NCBI GenBank assembly: GCA_965200525.1
Contig: OZ241368.1
Span: 2,170,001-2,234,000, forward strand
Direction: 5' to 3'
DNA from: JANNPJ01 sp965200525
Lineage (GTDB): Bacteria; Actinomycetota; Actinomycetes; Actinomycetales; Kineosporiaceae
Length of the DNA: 64,000 nucleotides
The position numbers and the translations under genes were made by a program. This document shows positions 32,517 to 40,856 of the stretch, piece by piece. Below the pieces are notes generated by a model. The model was given only the letters and a program-made list of their open reading frames with translations. It made no database searches and was not told where the DNA came from. Each line of letters opens with the position of its first letter. Within the stretch, counting starts at the first letter, position 1.

Positions 32517-33310
32517 TGGACGAGAATCGGCAGGCCCGCGCCCTGCGGGAACGGCTCGACCGCGAGTTGGCGACCGTCCAGGCCGACGCTGCCGCCCGGC
32601 AGCGGCTGCTCACCGCGGTCGGGGCCCGGTCCCGCGCCGAATCGGCCCGGCCCCGGGACTGGCGCCGGCTGGGCCCGTCGGTGGCGCTGCCCCTCGCGGC
32701 GGCCGCGGTGCTGGTCGGGGTGGTCGCCGTCCCCAGTTATCTGCGCTCGGACTCCGGCCGCAGCTCGGCGCCGGGTGGGCCGCCGAGCCAAGTGCCGTCG
32801 ATCAACGGGCCGACGTCGGCGCCGGCCCCGTCGCCGACCCCCACGGTGACGGCCACGCCCGGGCAGCGCCGGCAGTCGACCGAGAAGCCGACCCCGGTGT
32901 CGGCCCGGACCACCGGCCCCCAGGGCCTGGACATCACCACCAGTCCCGAACGGCTGGGGACCTACCAGGTGGTCACCCTGGCTGTGCGAGACAGCGCCCG
33001 AGCGCACGGCAGCATGACCGTGAACTGGGGTGACGGCAGCCGCACGGTGCCGGTAGCGGGCGTCTGCGGCCGGGCCGTGCCGGTCCCCGAGACGGGCCAC
33101 ACCTACTCCCGCAGCGGCAAGTACGACGTCACGGTGGTGATCGACCGGTGCAGCGGCGGCACGACCAGGGCCCACCTCACCGTGCTGGTCCTGGCGGTGA
33201 AGTCCACCGCCGGGCCGAGTACGAAGGGCACGCCGAGTACGAAGAGCACCCCGAGCACGAAGGACGCGCTGCTCACGAAGGGCCCGCTGCCGACCGCCCA
33301 GAAGTCCTGA
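32516..33310 (+). CDS. Single-pass membrane protein with extracellular PKD domain, sigma partner
   Basis: 264 aa. A charged N-terminal region (about 1-45, without a zinc-finger motif) leads to one membrane segment near 60-80, a Pro/Ser/Thr-rich stretch and a PKD-like beta-sandwich (about 140-225) with VNWGDGS and HTYSRSGKYDVTV. The tail has degenerate repeats of STKGTP (33218-33290). It starts at the sigma-factor stop (TGATG), so it could be an atypical anti-sigma factor or surface sensor. No cysteines of a ZAS domain are seen. Confidence 0.7.
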   Translation: MDENRQARALRERLDRELATVQADAAARQRLLTAVGARSRAESARPRDWRRLGPSVALPLAAAAVLVGVVAVPSYLRSDSGRSSAPGGPPSQVPSINGPTSAPAPSPTPTVTATPGQRRQSTEKPTPVSARTTGPQGLDITTSPERLGTYQVVTLAVRDSARAHGSMTVNWGDGSRTVPVAGVCGRAVPVPETGHTYSRSGKYDVTVVIDRCSGGTTRAHLTVLVLAVKSTAGPSTKGTPSTKSTPSTKDALLTKGPLPTAQKS

Positions 33311-33432
33311 CCGCGAGCGGCCCACCGGCACAACCTCGGCCCGGGGTCGGACGTCGAGGCCTTGGAGAGATCGTCCGGCTCCACGTGAACGGCACTCGCC
33401 GTCCCGGCCGGGCCGAAGCTCCTGGAGGTCAC

Positions 33433-33693
33433 ATGCTGGGCAAGGCAACAACAGCGATGGCAGTGGCGGCCCTGGCGGCCGGCGCGGGCCTGATGTTCAC
33501 CACGACCGCGACGGCGGCGTCCACCCCGACGCCGGCCCCGAAATCGACCGCGGGCCAGGCAACGGCGAAGCCGGCCCCGAAGCCCACCGCGGCCCCGGTC
33601 AGGTCGACGCCGCCTTCGACCCGTGGGTACAAGGACCCGGGCCCGGCCGGGCCGGCCCAGGCGCAGCGTCGTAACGCGCACTACACCGGCTGA
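33433..33693 (+). CDS. Small secreted Ala/Pro-rich protein
   Basis: 86-aa precursor with a clear signal peptide (MLGKATTAMAVAALAAGAGL, cleavage near 30 after ATA) and a Pro/Ala/Lys/Thr-rich mature peptide, ending QAQRRNAHYTG. ATG 33433 has a GGAGG SD 6 nt upstream. No family recognised. It sits 8 nt before the L,D-transpeptidase gene and may be cell-wall associated. Confidence 0.6.
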   Translation: MLGKATTAMAVAALAAGAGLMFTTTATAASTPTPAPKSTAGQATAKPAPKPTAAPVRSTPPSTRGYKDPGPAGPAQAQRRNAHYTG

Positions 33694-33701
33694 GAAGTAC
33701 T

Positions 33702-34577
33702 GTGGCTCAACAGATTTTGCGCGCCGCCGGGTCGGGGGACCGGCGGCGGGTGGCTCACCTCGCCGCCCGGCCCGACTGGTCCCGGGGCGCGGGGGCACTG
33801 CTGCTGGTGCTGTTGACCGGCGGTGGACTGCTCAGCGGTTGCAGCCGGACCGACCTGGCCACCACCACCAGCCCGGCCCAGCACCAGGGTGTCACCTCCG
33901 GTGCGAGCTCACCGAGCCCCGGAACCCCGGGCGAGGGCGAAAGCGCTTCCTCAAAAGACCCTTCCAGCTCTCTCGATCCGGGCTCGAGTCTGGTCGCGGC
34001 GGCCACGACCGGCACGGTCACGGTCTGGAGCGAAGCCGGGCACGGGTCCCGGCAGCGGCTGAGCAACCCGACACCGACCGGCGGGCCGCTGACGTTCCTG
34101 GTCACGCAGACCAGGCCGGGGTGGCTGAAGGTGCTGCTGCCCCAGCGCCCCAACGGCTCGACCGGCTGGATCTCGCAGCAGCAGGTCGAGCTGGCCACCA
34201 CGCCGTACCGGCTGGTCATCTCCATGTCGGAGCACCGGCTGGACGTGTTCTACCAGGGCCACCGGCAGGCCTCGCACCCGGTCGGTGTGGGCAAGGTGGC
34301 CACGCCGACCCCGACCGGGACGTATTACCTGACCGAGCTGATCCAGCCGCCGGACCCGGGCGGGGTGTACGGGCCCTACGCGTTCGGCCTGTCCGCGTTC
34401 TCGAACACCCTGAAGACCTTCGCCGGCGGGCCGGGGCAACTCGGCCTGCACGGGACCGACGCTCCGCACGGGCTCGGGCACGACGTCAGTCATGGCTGCC
34501 TGCGGGTGGCCAACAGCGTGATCCGGCAACTGGCCGAGCAGGTGCCCCTGGGGACGCCGGTGGAGATCCGGGCCTGA
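33702..34577 (+). CDS. Lipoprotein L,D-transpeptidase (YkuD domain)
   Basis: 291-aa cell-wall enzyme making 3-3 peptidoglycan cross-links or anchoring proteins. Lipobox LLSGC at about residue 46, Ser/Pro-rich spacer to about 105, an SH3-like segment and the YkuD catalytic domain with HGTDAPHGLGHDVSHGCLRVAN; Cys266 is the nucleophile. The upstream gene encodes a small secreted peptide and, further on, an ECF sigma factor, so membership in an envelope-stress operon is likely. Confidence 0.9.
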   Translation: MAQQILRAAGSGDRRRVAHLAARPDWSRGAGALLLVLLTGGGLLSGCSRTDLATTTSPAQHQGVTSGASSPSPGTPGEGESASSKDPSSSLDPGSSLVAAATTGTVTVWSEAGHGSRQRLSNPTPTGGPLTFLVTQTRPGWLKVLLPQRPNGSTGWISQQQVELATTPYRLVISMSEHRLDVFYQGHRQASHPVGVGKVATPTPTGTYYLTELIQPPDPGGVYGPYAFGLSAFSNTLKTFAGGPGQLGLHGTDAPHGLGHDVSHGCLRVANSVIRQLAEQVPLGTPVEIRA

Positions 34578-34657
34578 GCAGGGCCTTCTTGCTTACGAAG
34601 GGCTAACGCCGGGCGCGGGCCGGCCCGGGGACGCCGCGAGACGGGCAGGCTGGCCCG

Positions 34658-36217
34658 GTGAACACCTCGGCGTCCCCGGACCGGAGCAGCCGGAGCAGCC
34701 GATTCGACCGGATCGGCCGGCTGCTCCGGCTCAGCCCGGCCGACCGGCTGCTGCTGGCCGCGGGGCTGGTGGCGGCGTTCGGCTTCCTGATCACCTCGCC
34801 TGTCGGGGACGTCGGGCCGTTGCGGGAGCTCTACAGCGGCCGGCCGCTGCTGGTGAAGGCGATCCAGTGGGTGGCCTTCGCGATCGCGGTGGCCGGCGTG
34901 CTGCGGGCCGGTCGCCGGCAGCCGGCCCGGATCGGGCTGATCCTTCTGGTCGCCGCCCTCTGCCAGCTCCCCGGCCTGACCACCGGGCCCCGGTCCAGCA
35001 ACGACGCCTACCGGTACGTGCTCGACGGCCGGGTCCAGCTGGCCGGGATCTCGCCCTACCGGTACGCCCCGCTCGACGATCACCTGGCCCGGTTGCGCGA
35101 CCCGCTGCTGTTTCCGGGGATCACCCCCGAGCAGCACAGCGGCGTGATCACGCCGGCCCGGATCCCGACCGACCCGACCAAGATCGCCGCGGTGGCCCAC
35201 CCGGACCCCCGCACCCTGATCAACCGGCCCGGCGTGCCGACCATCTACCCGCCGGTGGCTCAGGTCTGGTTCACCGTGATCGCCTTCTTCACCCCGTGGT
35301 CGGCCGGTACGCTCGGGCTGCAGTGGGCCGCGGCTCTGCTCGCCCTGGCCATGACCGGGCTGATCGGGGCCGTGCTGCGCCGCCGGGGCCACGATCCGGG
35401 GGCCGCGATCTACTGGGCCTGGTCGCCGTTGGCCGTGCTCGAGACCGGAAACGGGGCTCACGTCGACGTGCTGGCCGCGGGCCTGATCCTGGCGGCCATG
35501 ATCGTGCTGGGCCGACCGAGCGCCCGGGCCCGGGTGGCCGGCGGGATCCTGATCGGGCTGGCGGTGGCGACCAAGGTGCTGCCGATGCTGCTGCTGCCGG
35601 CGGTCACCGTGCTGCGTCGGCGCCACGGCGGCGGCTGGTGGCGGGGCGTGGCCACCCCGATCTCGGCCGGCGCCACGGTGCTCGCCAGTTATGTGCCCCA
35701 CCTGCTGGTGGCCGGTTCGCTGGTACTCGGCTACCTGCCGGGATACCTGACCGAGGAGGGGTTCTCGGACGGCAGCAAGCGGTACGTGCTGCTGGCCCTG
35801 GTGGTTCCGGAGCACCTGCGCCAGCCGGTCGCGCTCGGCCTGCTGCTGGCCCTGGCCCTGTGGGTGCTGGCGACGGCGCAGGTGCGCCGGCCCGAGTACG
35901 GCGCGCTCTGGATCTACGGCGGGTCGCTGCTGATCTCGACCCCCGAGTACCCCTGGTACTGCCTGCCGTTGCTGGCCCTGGCCGCGCTGGCCCGCCGGCC
36001 CGAATGGCTGGCCCTGGGGCTGGCGACCCAGGTGGCCTACATCGAGGGCCACAGCTCGGTGCCGATGGGCTGGGCCTACCTGGCCGCCGGGCTGGTGGTG
36101 CTCGGCACTACCTGGTGGCGCGCTCGGGCGAGCTCGGCGGCCGATCGGACGGCGCGGTCGCAGGAGCCGGAGCAGCCGGCGCCGGTTCCGCGCCCGGTAG
36201 TGGAAGCAGCACACTGA
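34658..36217 (+). CDS. GT-C-type polyprenyl-phosphate-dependent glycosyltransferase (mannosyltransferase-like)
   Basis: 519-aa membrane protein with about 10-12 helices. The first extracytoplasmic loop carries the acidic motif SSNDAYRYVLDGRVQLAGISPY, the usual GT-C catalytic position, and later YWAWSPLAVLETGNGAH and PEYPWYCLPLLAL. Expected to transfer a sugar from a lipid-linked donor on the outer face of the membrane (GT87-like). The 3' end overlaps the convergent kinase gene by 110 bp. Confidence 0.8.
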   Translation: MNTSASPDRSSRSSRFDRIGRLLRLSPADRLLLAAGLVAAFGFLITSPVGDVGPLRELYSGRPLLVKAIQWVAFAIAVAGVLRAGRRQPARIGLILLVAALCQLPGLTTGPRSSNDAYRYVLDGRVQLAGISPYRYAPLDDHLARLRDPLLFPGITPEQHSGVITPARIPTDPTKIAAVAHPDPRTLINRPGVPTIYPPVAQVWFTVIAFFTPWSAGTLGLQWAAALLALAMTGLIGAVLRRRGHDPGAAIYWAWSPLAVLETGNGAHVDVLAAGLILAAMIVLGRPSARARVAGGILIGLAVATKVLPMLLLPAVTVLRRRHGGGWWRGVATPISAGATVLASYVPHLLVAGSLVLGYLPGYLTEEGFSDGSKRYVLLALVVPEHLRQPVALGLLLALALWVLATAQVRRPEYGALWIYGGSLLISTPEYPWYCLPLLALAALARRPEWLALGLATQVAYIEGHSSVPMGWAYLAAGLVVLGTTWWRARASSAADRTARSQEPEQPAPVPRPVVEAAH

Positions 36218-37595
36218 CGACGGCTCCCCCGCCGTCGCGGTCGGCCGCCGTCGCGCTGCCGCCGTGGGCCTCGGCGATGCTCCGGACCACGGCCAGGCCC
36301 AGCCCGGCGCCGGAGCTGTCAGCGCTCGCCCCCGGAACGGCCGGCCCGCTCCGGGCCCGGGACGGCTCGGCCCGGCGGAACCGCTCGAACGCCTGCGGCA
36401 GGAAGCCCGGCGGAAAGCCCGGACCCTGGTCGGACACGCTGATCCGGGCCTGGCCGACGCCGTCCGGCCTGGTCACGGTCTGCACCGTGATCAGCACGGC
36501 ACTGCCGGCCGGGGCCACCCGCAGGGCGTTGGCCAGCAGGTTGTCGAGCATCTGCCGGGTCCGGTCGGCGTCCACCCGGACCGTGACCTCGTCCCCGGGG
36601 GCCAGTTCGAAGCGGACGCCGGCCGCGCGGGTGGTGGCGGCCCAGGCCGTGATCGCCGGCCCGGCCAGGGCGCGCAGGCCGACATCGGCCCGGTTGCGGC
36701 CGGTGTCCTCCATCCGGGCCAGCACCAGCAACTGCTCGGCCAGCCGAACCAGCCGGGTGGTCTCCTCCCGGGCGACGGTGACGGTCTCGCGCAGCTCGGC
36801 CTCGGTCCGGGCGGGGCGGTCGGCGTACTCCAGCTCGCCGGCCAGGATGGCCAGCGGCGTCCTCAGCTCGTGCCCGGCGTCGGCCAGGAAGGACTGCTCG
36901 GCCCGCAGGGCGGCCTGCTGAGCGGCCAGCAGGCTGTTCAGGGTGACGGCCAGCCGGGTCAGCTCGTCACCGCCGGCCGGCACGGTGAGCACGGTCCGGT
37001 CCCGGGGCGAGGCCGCGGCGGCCTGCGCCCGCATCCGCTCCACCGGCCGCAACGCCGCTCCGGTCACCAGCCAGACGCCGAGCGCGATCAGGGCCACCGC
37101 CGGTCCGCCGAGCACGGCCAGCTCGACCAGGGTGCGGGCCACGACGTCGTCCTCGGGCTGGCGACCGACGGCCAGCGCCACCAGCCGGCCGTCACCGACC
37201 GGCCGGGCCAGCACCCGGACCGTCTCCTGATGGCTGCCGACGTGCGCGACCGTGTCGATGATGAACACGGCCCGGGTGGCGCGGGCCAGGTGGTCGGCGT
37301 CCATCAAGGGTTCGGTGCTGCCGGCCCCGCCCGCGCCGGCCAGCACGGTGCCGTCGGCGGCCAGCAGCTGGACCGGTCCCTCGGCCGAGCTCAGGTCGAC
37401 CCCGGTCGCATCGGTACCGGCCGGGCCGGGGCGGTTCAGGGCGGCGGTGACGGCCGCGGCCCGCTGCCGCATGACCCCGTCCAGGTCGGACTCCAGGCCC
37501 AGTTGCAGCCGGCGGGCCAGCAGCAGCCCACCGGCGGTGCCGACCAGCAGCGTGGCCAGGGTGAACAGCAGCACCAGCCGGGCCCGCAACGACAC
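36108..37595 (-). CDS. OmpR-type sensor histidine kinase
   Basis: 495 aa. Membrane segments at about 8-28 and 155-178 flank a small extracellular sensor domain. HAMP follows, then HisKA with LADAGHELRTPLAIL (His about 241) and HATPase_c with NLLANALRVAP, GPGFPPGF and GAGLGLAVVRSI. It starts with GTG three bases after the regulator stop, in one operon. A Pro/Ala-rich tail reaches 110 bp into the glycosyltransferase gene on the other strand. Confidence 0.92.
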   Translation of the reverse strand: MSLRARLVLLFTLATLLVGTAGGLLLARRLQLGLESDLDGVMRQRAAAVTAALNRPGPAGTDATGVDLSSAEGPVQLLAADGTVLAGAGGAGSTEPLMDADHLARATRAVFIIDTVAHVGSHQETVRVLARPVGDGRLVALAVGRQPEDDVVARTLVELAVLGGPAVALIALGVWLVTGAALRPVERMRAQAAAASPRDRTVLTVPAGGDELTRLAVTLNSLLAAQQAALRAEQSFLADAGHELRTPLAILAGELEYADRPARTEAELRETVTVAREETTRLVRLAEQLLVLARMEDTGRNRADVGLRALAGPAITAWAATTRAAGVRFELAPGDEVTVRVDADRTRQMLDNLLANALRVAPAGSAVLITVQTVTRPDGVGQARISVSDQGPGFPPGFLPQAFERFRRAEPSRARSGPAVPGASADSSGAGLGLAVVRSIAEAHGGSATAADRDGGGAVVSVLLPLPGAEPAPAAPAPATAPSDRPPSSPERATR

Positions 37596-37598
37596 CGG

Positions 37599-38306
37599 TC
37601 AGTCCTCGCGACCGGCGGACCGGCCCGCCGGGACGGCCTGCTCACGCAGCCGGTAGCCGCTGCCGCGCACGGTCTCGATCTGCACCACTCCGAACGGTTT
37701 GTCGACCTTGCGACGCAGGTACGAGACGTACTGGTCGACGATGTTGCTCTCCGCCTCGAAGGCGAAGTCCCAGTTGCTGTCGAGAATCCGCTCCCGGCTG
37801 AGCAACTGGCCCGGACGCCGCAGGAACAGCTCCAGCAGGGCGAACTCGCGCGGGGTCAGGGTGATCTCGACCCCGTCCCGCCAGGCCCGCCGGACGCCCG
37901 GGTCGAGCCGCAGGCCGCCGACGTCGAGCACCACCGGGCGCTCGACCGGGCCGCGCCGGGTCAGGGCTCGTAGCCGGGCCGCCAGTTCGGCCAGGCTGAA
38001 CGGTTTGACCAGGTAGTCGTCGGCCCCGGCGTCCAGGCCGTGGACCCGGTCCTCGACCGCGTCCCGGGCCGTGAGCAGCAGGACCGGGCACCAGCGGCCC
38101 CGCTCGCGCAGGGTCCGGCAGACCGTGAAACCGTCCATCCCGGGCAGCATCACGTCCAGGACGACGGCGTCGTAGTCGTGCTCGGTGGCGCCCCAGAGGC
38201 CTTCGGGGCCGGTCGAGGCGACGTCGACCGTCCAGCCCTCGTCTCCCAGGCCCCGGCGCAGCAGGCTCGCCATCCGGGTCTCGTCCTCGACGACCAGCAC
38301 TCGCAT
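37599..38306 (-). CDS. OmpR-family response regulator
   Basis: 235-aa regulator. Receiver domain with EDE at 7-9, Asp51 in VLDVMLPG and Lys in LVKPFSL. The winged-helix domain has LTPREFALLELFLRRPGQLLSRERI and NIVDQYVSYLRRKVDKP. ATG 38306 follows TACCGT by seven bases (leaderless). The gene is divergent from a membrane protein and a palindrome lies between them. Confidence 0.93.
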   Translation of the reverse strand: MRVLVVEDETRMASLLRRGLGDEGWTVDVASTGPEGLWGATEHDYDAVVLDVMLPGMDGFTVCRTLRERGRWCPVLLLTARDAVEDRVHGLDAGADDYLVKPFSLAELAARLRALTRRGPVERPVVLDVGGLRLDPGVRRAWRDGVEITLTPREFALLELFLRRPGQLLSRERILDSNWDFAFEAESNIVDQYVSYLRRKVDKPFGVVQIETVRGSGYRLREQAVPAGRSAGRED

Positions 38307-38313
38307 ACCGGCC

Positions 38314-38319
38314 ACGGTA
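38314..38319 (-). promoter_or_regulatory. -10 box of the response-regulator promoter (leaderless)
   Basis: TACCGT on the minus strand, seven bases before ATG 38306. Confidence 0.42.
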
Positions 38320-38340
38320 GGCCCGAACCATGTACGCCGG

Positions 38341-38356
38341 ATGAGAGCTCTCTCAT
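38341..38356. promoter_or_regulatory. Inverted repeat, possible operator between divergent promoters
   Basis: ATGAGAG and CTCTCAT around CT. Lies midway between the -10 boxes at 38314-38319 and 38378-38383, so it could be the binding site of the OmpR-type regulator or of another factor controlling both genes. Confidence 0.45.
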
Positions 38357-38377
38357 CGTGTCCACACGATCCGTCCC

Positions 38378-38383
38378 TACCGT
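38378..38383 (+). promoter_or_regulatory. -10 box for the membrane-protein gene
   Basis: TACCGT, eight bases before ATG 38392; no SD. Confidence 0.38.
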
Positions 38384-38391
38384 TGGTGCAC

Positions 38392-39180
38392 ATGTCCCAG
38401 CCTGTGACCACTGCCTCGCGCACCCGCCGGCCCCTGCTGAGCAAGGTGCCCGAAGCCACCGCCATCTTCTGGCTGATCAAGATCCTGACCACCGGGACCG
38501 GCGAGACCGCGTCCGACTTCATCGGCAACTCGGCCGTGCCGCTGGCCGCCGGACTGGTCCTGCTGACCGCCGTCGCCCTGGTCACCGCCCTGGTGCTGCA
38601 GTTCCGGGCCGACCGCTACGTGGCCCCGATCTACTGGGCCTCGATCGCCATGATCAGCGTGGTAGGCACCATGCTCTCGGACGGCAGCCGGATCGCGCTC
38701 GGCATCACCTTCGGGGAGTCGACCCTCTCGTTCGTGGTCGCCCTGGTCGTGGTGTTCGTGCTCTGGTACCGCCGCGAGGGCACGCTCTCGATCCACAGCA
38801 TCTACTCCCGCCGCCGGGAGGTCTTCTACTGGTGCGCCGTGGTGGCCACCTTCGCCCTCGGCACGTCGGCCGGCGACTGGACCGCCCGCAGCCTCGACCT
38901 GGGCTACCTCGGGTCGGGCTTCATGTTCATCGGCATCATCCTGATCCCGGCGATCGCCTACCGCTGGTTCGGGCTGAACCCGATCCTGGCCTTCTGGAGC
39001 GCCTACGTCACCACCCGGCCGCTGGGCGCCTCGTTCGCCGACTACATGGCCGTGTCCAAACACGAGGGCGGCCTGGGCTGGGGCACCGGCCCGGTGACGG
39101 CCGTGTTCGGCGTCGTCATCCTGCTACTGGTCGGATACCTCACCTGGTCAGCTCAAGATCCACAGGTCGGGTCACGATGA
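38392..39180 (+). CDS. COG4705-type membrane protein
   Basis: 262 aa with seven or eight hydrophobic segments and the repeat motif KVPEATAIFWLIKILTTGTGETASDF at residues 18-43, repeated more weakly later (VATFALGTSAGDWTARSL; FWSAYVTTRPLGASFADY). Members are described only as membrane-anchored proteins. It is divergent from the OmpR pair, so it is a plausible target. The MCP gene starts at the next base after its stop. Confidence 0.78.
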   Translation: MSQPVTTASRTRRPLLSKVPEATAIFWLIKILTTGTGETASDFIGNSAVPLAAGLVLLTAVALVTALVLQFRADRYVAPIYWASIAMISVVGTMLSDGSRIALGITFGESTLSFVVALVVVFVLWYRREGTLSIHSIYSRRREVFYWCAVVATFALGTSAGDWTARSLDLGYLGSGFMFIGIILIPAIAYRWFGLNPILAFWSAYVTTRPLGASFADYMAVSKHEGGLGWGTGPVTAVFGVVILLLVGYLTWSAQDPQVGSR

Positions 39181-40788
39181 ATGTCTGTCCAGCACCATGG
39201 AACCGACGTTGGCGGGCCCCCTGTGAAAATGACGATCACGCAGCGCCTCGCGGTGCTCGGCGTGGCCGGCGCGCTGTCCGTGGCGATCGTCGCCGGCGCC
39301 GCCACGATCGCGACCGGTAGGCAGGCCTCGGTCGCCGACGACATGTCGTCGATCAGCAACGCCATGTCGGAGCAGTGGAACGCGGACATGCTGCACGACG
39401 GCATCCGGGCCGGCGTGATGGCCGCGATGTACGCGACCACGCCGGGCCAGCGCAAGCGTTACGGCGTCGACGAGGTGTCCGACCAGGCCCAGCAGATCCT
39501 GGTGCACTTCGACGCGGCGGCGGCGGGCGCACCACCGGCGCTCAAGCCGGCCTTCGCCAAGATCCGGCCCGACCTGAGCGACTACGCCAGCCGGGCCACC
39601 ACCCTGGTCGACACCGTCCGGACGAACCGGGCCAACGCCGTCCTGGCCCTGCCCGGCTTCATCGACCTGTTCGACCAGCTCGAGCAGTCCCTGGGCCAGG
39701 TGGACCAGGCCATGCTGGCCGCGGTGGAGCACCAGCAGAAGGAGTCCCGCAGCGCCTCGACCACGGCCCGGGTCACCGTGCTGGGCTTCGGCCTGGTCGC
39801 CTTCCTGATCTTCCTCGGCCTGGTGATCCTCAGCAGTCGGGCCCTGAGCAGCCAGCTGGGCCGGATGGTCGACGTCCTCAAGGCGGTGGCGGCCCGCGAC
39901 CTGACCGTCCGGGCGACGGTCGAGACGGATGACGCGATGGGCCAGATGGCCGAGTCGCTGAACGCCGCACTGGTCGAGATCTCGAGCACGATCCGGGCCG
40001 CCGGCGATTCGGCGGCCCGGCTGACCCACGCCAGCCAGGCTCTGACCGGCGTCTCGGCGACCCTGGAGCAGGCCGCCAACACGACCGCCGACCAGGCCGG
40101 AGCGGTGTCGCGGTCGAGCGGAGAGGTCTCCACCAGCGTCGCGTCGATGTCCGGCGCGACCGAGGAGATGGGCGCCTCGATCCGCGAGATCGCCCAGCAG
40201 ACGGCGACCGCGGCCCAGGTCGCCAACGAGGCCAGCCGCTCGGCCCAGTTCACCGGCGAGTCGGTGGCCCGGCTGAGCGAGGCCAGCGACGAGATCGGCG
40301 ACATCGTCAAGGTGATCACGACCATCGCCGAGCAGACCAACCTGCTGGCCCTCAACGCGACGATCGAGGCCGCCCGGGCCGGTGACGCCGGCAAGGGCTT
40401 CGCCGTGGTCGCCACCGAGGTCAAGGCGCTGGCCGCGGAGACCGGCCGGGCGACCGACGACATCACCGCCCGGATCGACGCCATCCAGGCCCTGACCGGC
40501 GACGCGGCCAAGGCGATCCACGAGATCACGGCCGTGATCGAGCGGATCGACGAGAACCAGTCGATGATCGCGGCCGCGGTCGAGGAGCAGTCGGCCACCA
40601 CCGGCGAGATCTCCCGGTCGGTCAACGACGCCGCCACCGGAGCCTCACAGATCGCCACCAACGTGGCCGCCATCGCCGAGTCGGCCGGAGCCACCTCGGC
40701 CGGGGCCGACGCCACCCGGGGATCGGCCCAGGAGCTGTTCGCGCTGGCGGACGACGTGAACGAGCTGATCGGCCGGTTCACCTACTGA
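39181..40788 (+). CDS. Methyl-accepting chemotaxis protein
   Basis: 535-aa transmembrane chemoreceptor signalling to CheA. TM1 at about 25-45, an extracytoplasmic four-helix sensor region, TM2 at about 198-222, HAMP, then the coiled-coil signalling domain with the hairpin tip TIAEQTNLLALNATIEAARAG and KGFAVVATEVKALA. ATG 39181 follows directly on the previous stop; ATG 39229 gives a more typical N-terminus (MTITQRLAVLG) and may be the true start. No che genes are nearby. Implies a motile organism. Confidence 0.92.
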   Translation: MSVQHHGTDVGGPPVKMTITQRLAVLGVAGALSVAIVAGAATIATGRQASVADDMSSISNAMSEQWNADMLHDGIRAGVMAAMYATTPGQRKRYGVDEVSDQAQQILVHFDAAAAGAPPALKPAFAKIRPDLSDYASRATTLVDTVRTNRANAVLALPGFIDLFDQLEQSLGQVDQAMLAAVEHQQKESRSASTTARVTVLGFGLVAFLIFLGLVILSSRALSSQLGRMVDVLKAVAARDLTVRATVETDDAMGQMAESLNAALVEISSTIRAAGDSAARLTHASQALTGVSATLEQAANTTADQAGAVSRSSGEVSTSVASMSGATEEMGASIREIAQQTATAAQVANEASRSAQFTGESVARLSEASDEIGDIVKVITTIAEQTNLLALNATIEAARAGDAGKGFAVVATEVKALAAETGRATDDITARIDAIQALTGDAAKAIHEITAVIERIDENQSMIAAAVEEQSATTGEISRSVNDAATGASQIATNVAAIAESAGATSAGADATRGSAQELFALADDVNELIGRFTY

Positions 40789-40813
40789 TCGGCCCGTGAA
40801 CGAGCTGATCGGC
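40756..40813. repeat. 18-bp direct repeat spanning the MCP stop codon
   Basis: GTGAACGAGCTGATCGGC occurs at 40756-40773 (in the gene) and 40796-40813 (after the stop), 40 bp apart, a duplication of the gene end. Confidence 0.85.
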
Positions 40814-40844
40814 ACCGGTCGGCAGGTCGGTCGGCCCCGGTCGG

Positions 40845-40850
40845 TACGGT
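40845..40850 (+). promoter_or_regulatory. -10 box of a leaderless promoter
   Basis: TACGGT, six bases, then ATG 40857. Supports this start. Confidence 0.42.
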
Positions 40851-40856
40851 GAAAAC

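Noticed and set aside
34577..34615. Terminator hairpin after the L,D-transpeptidase gene
   Set aside because: The arms GGGCCTTC and GAAGGGCT pair imperfectly; too weak to list.
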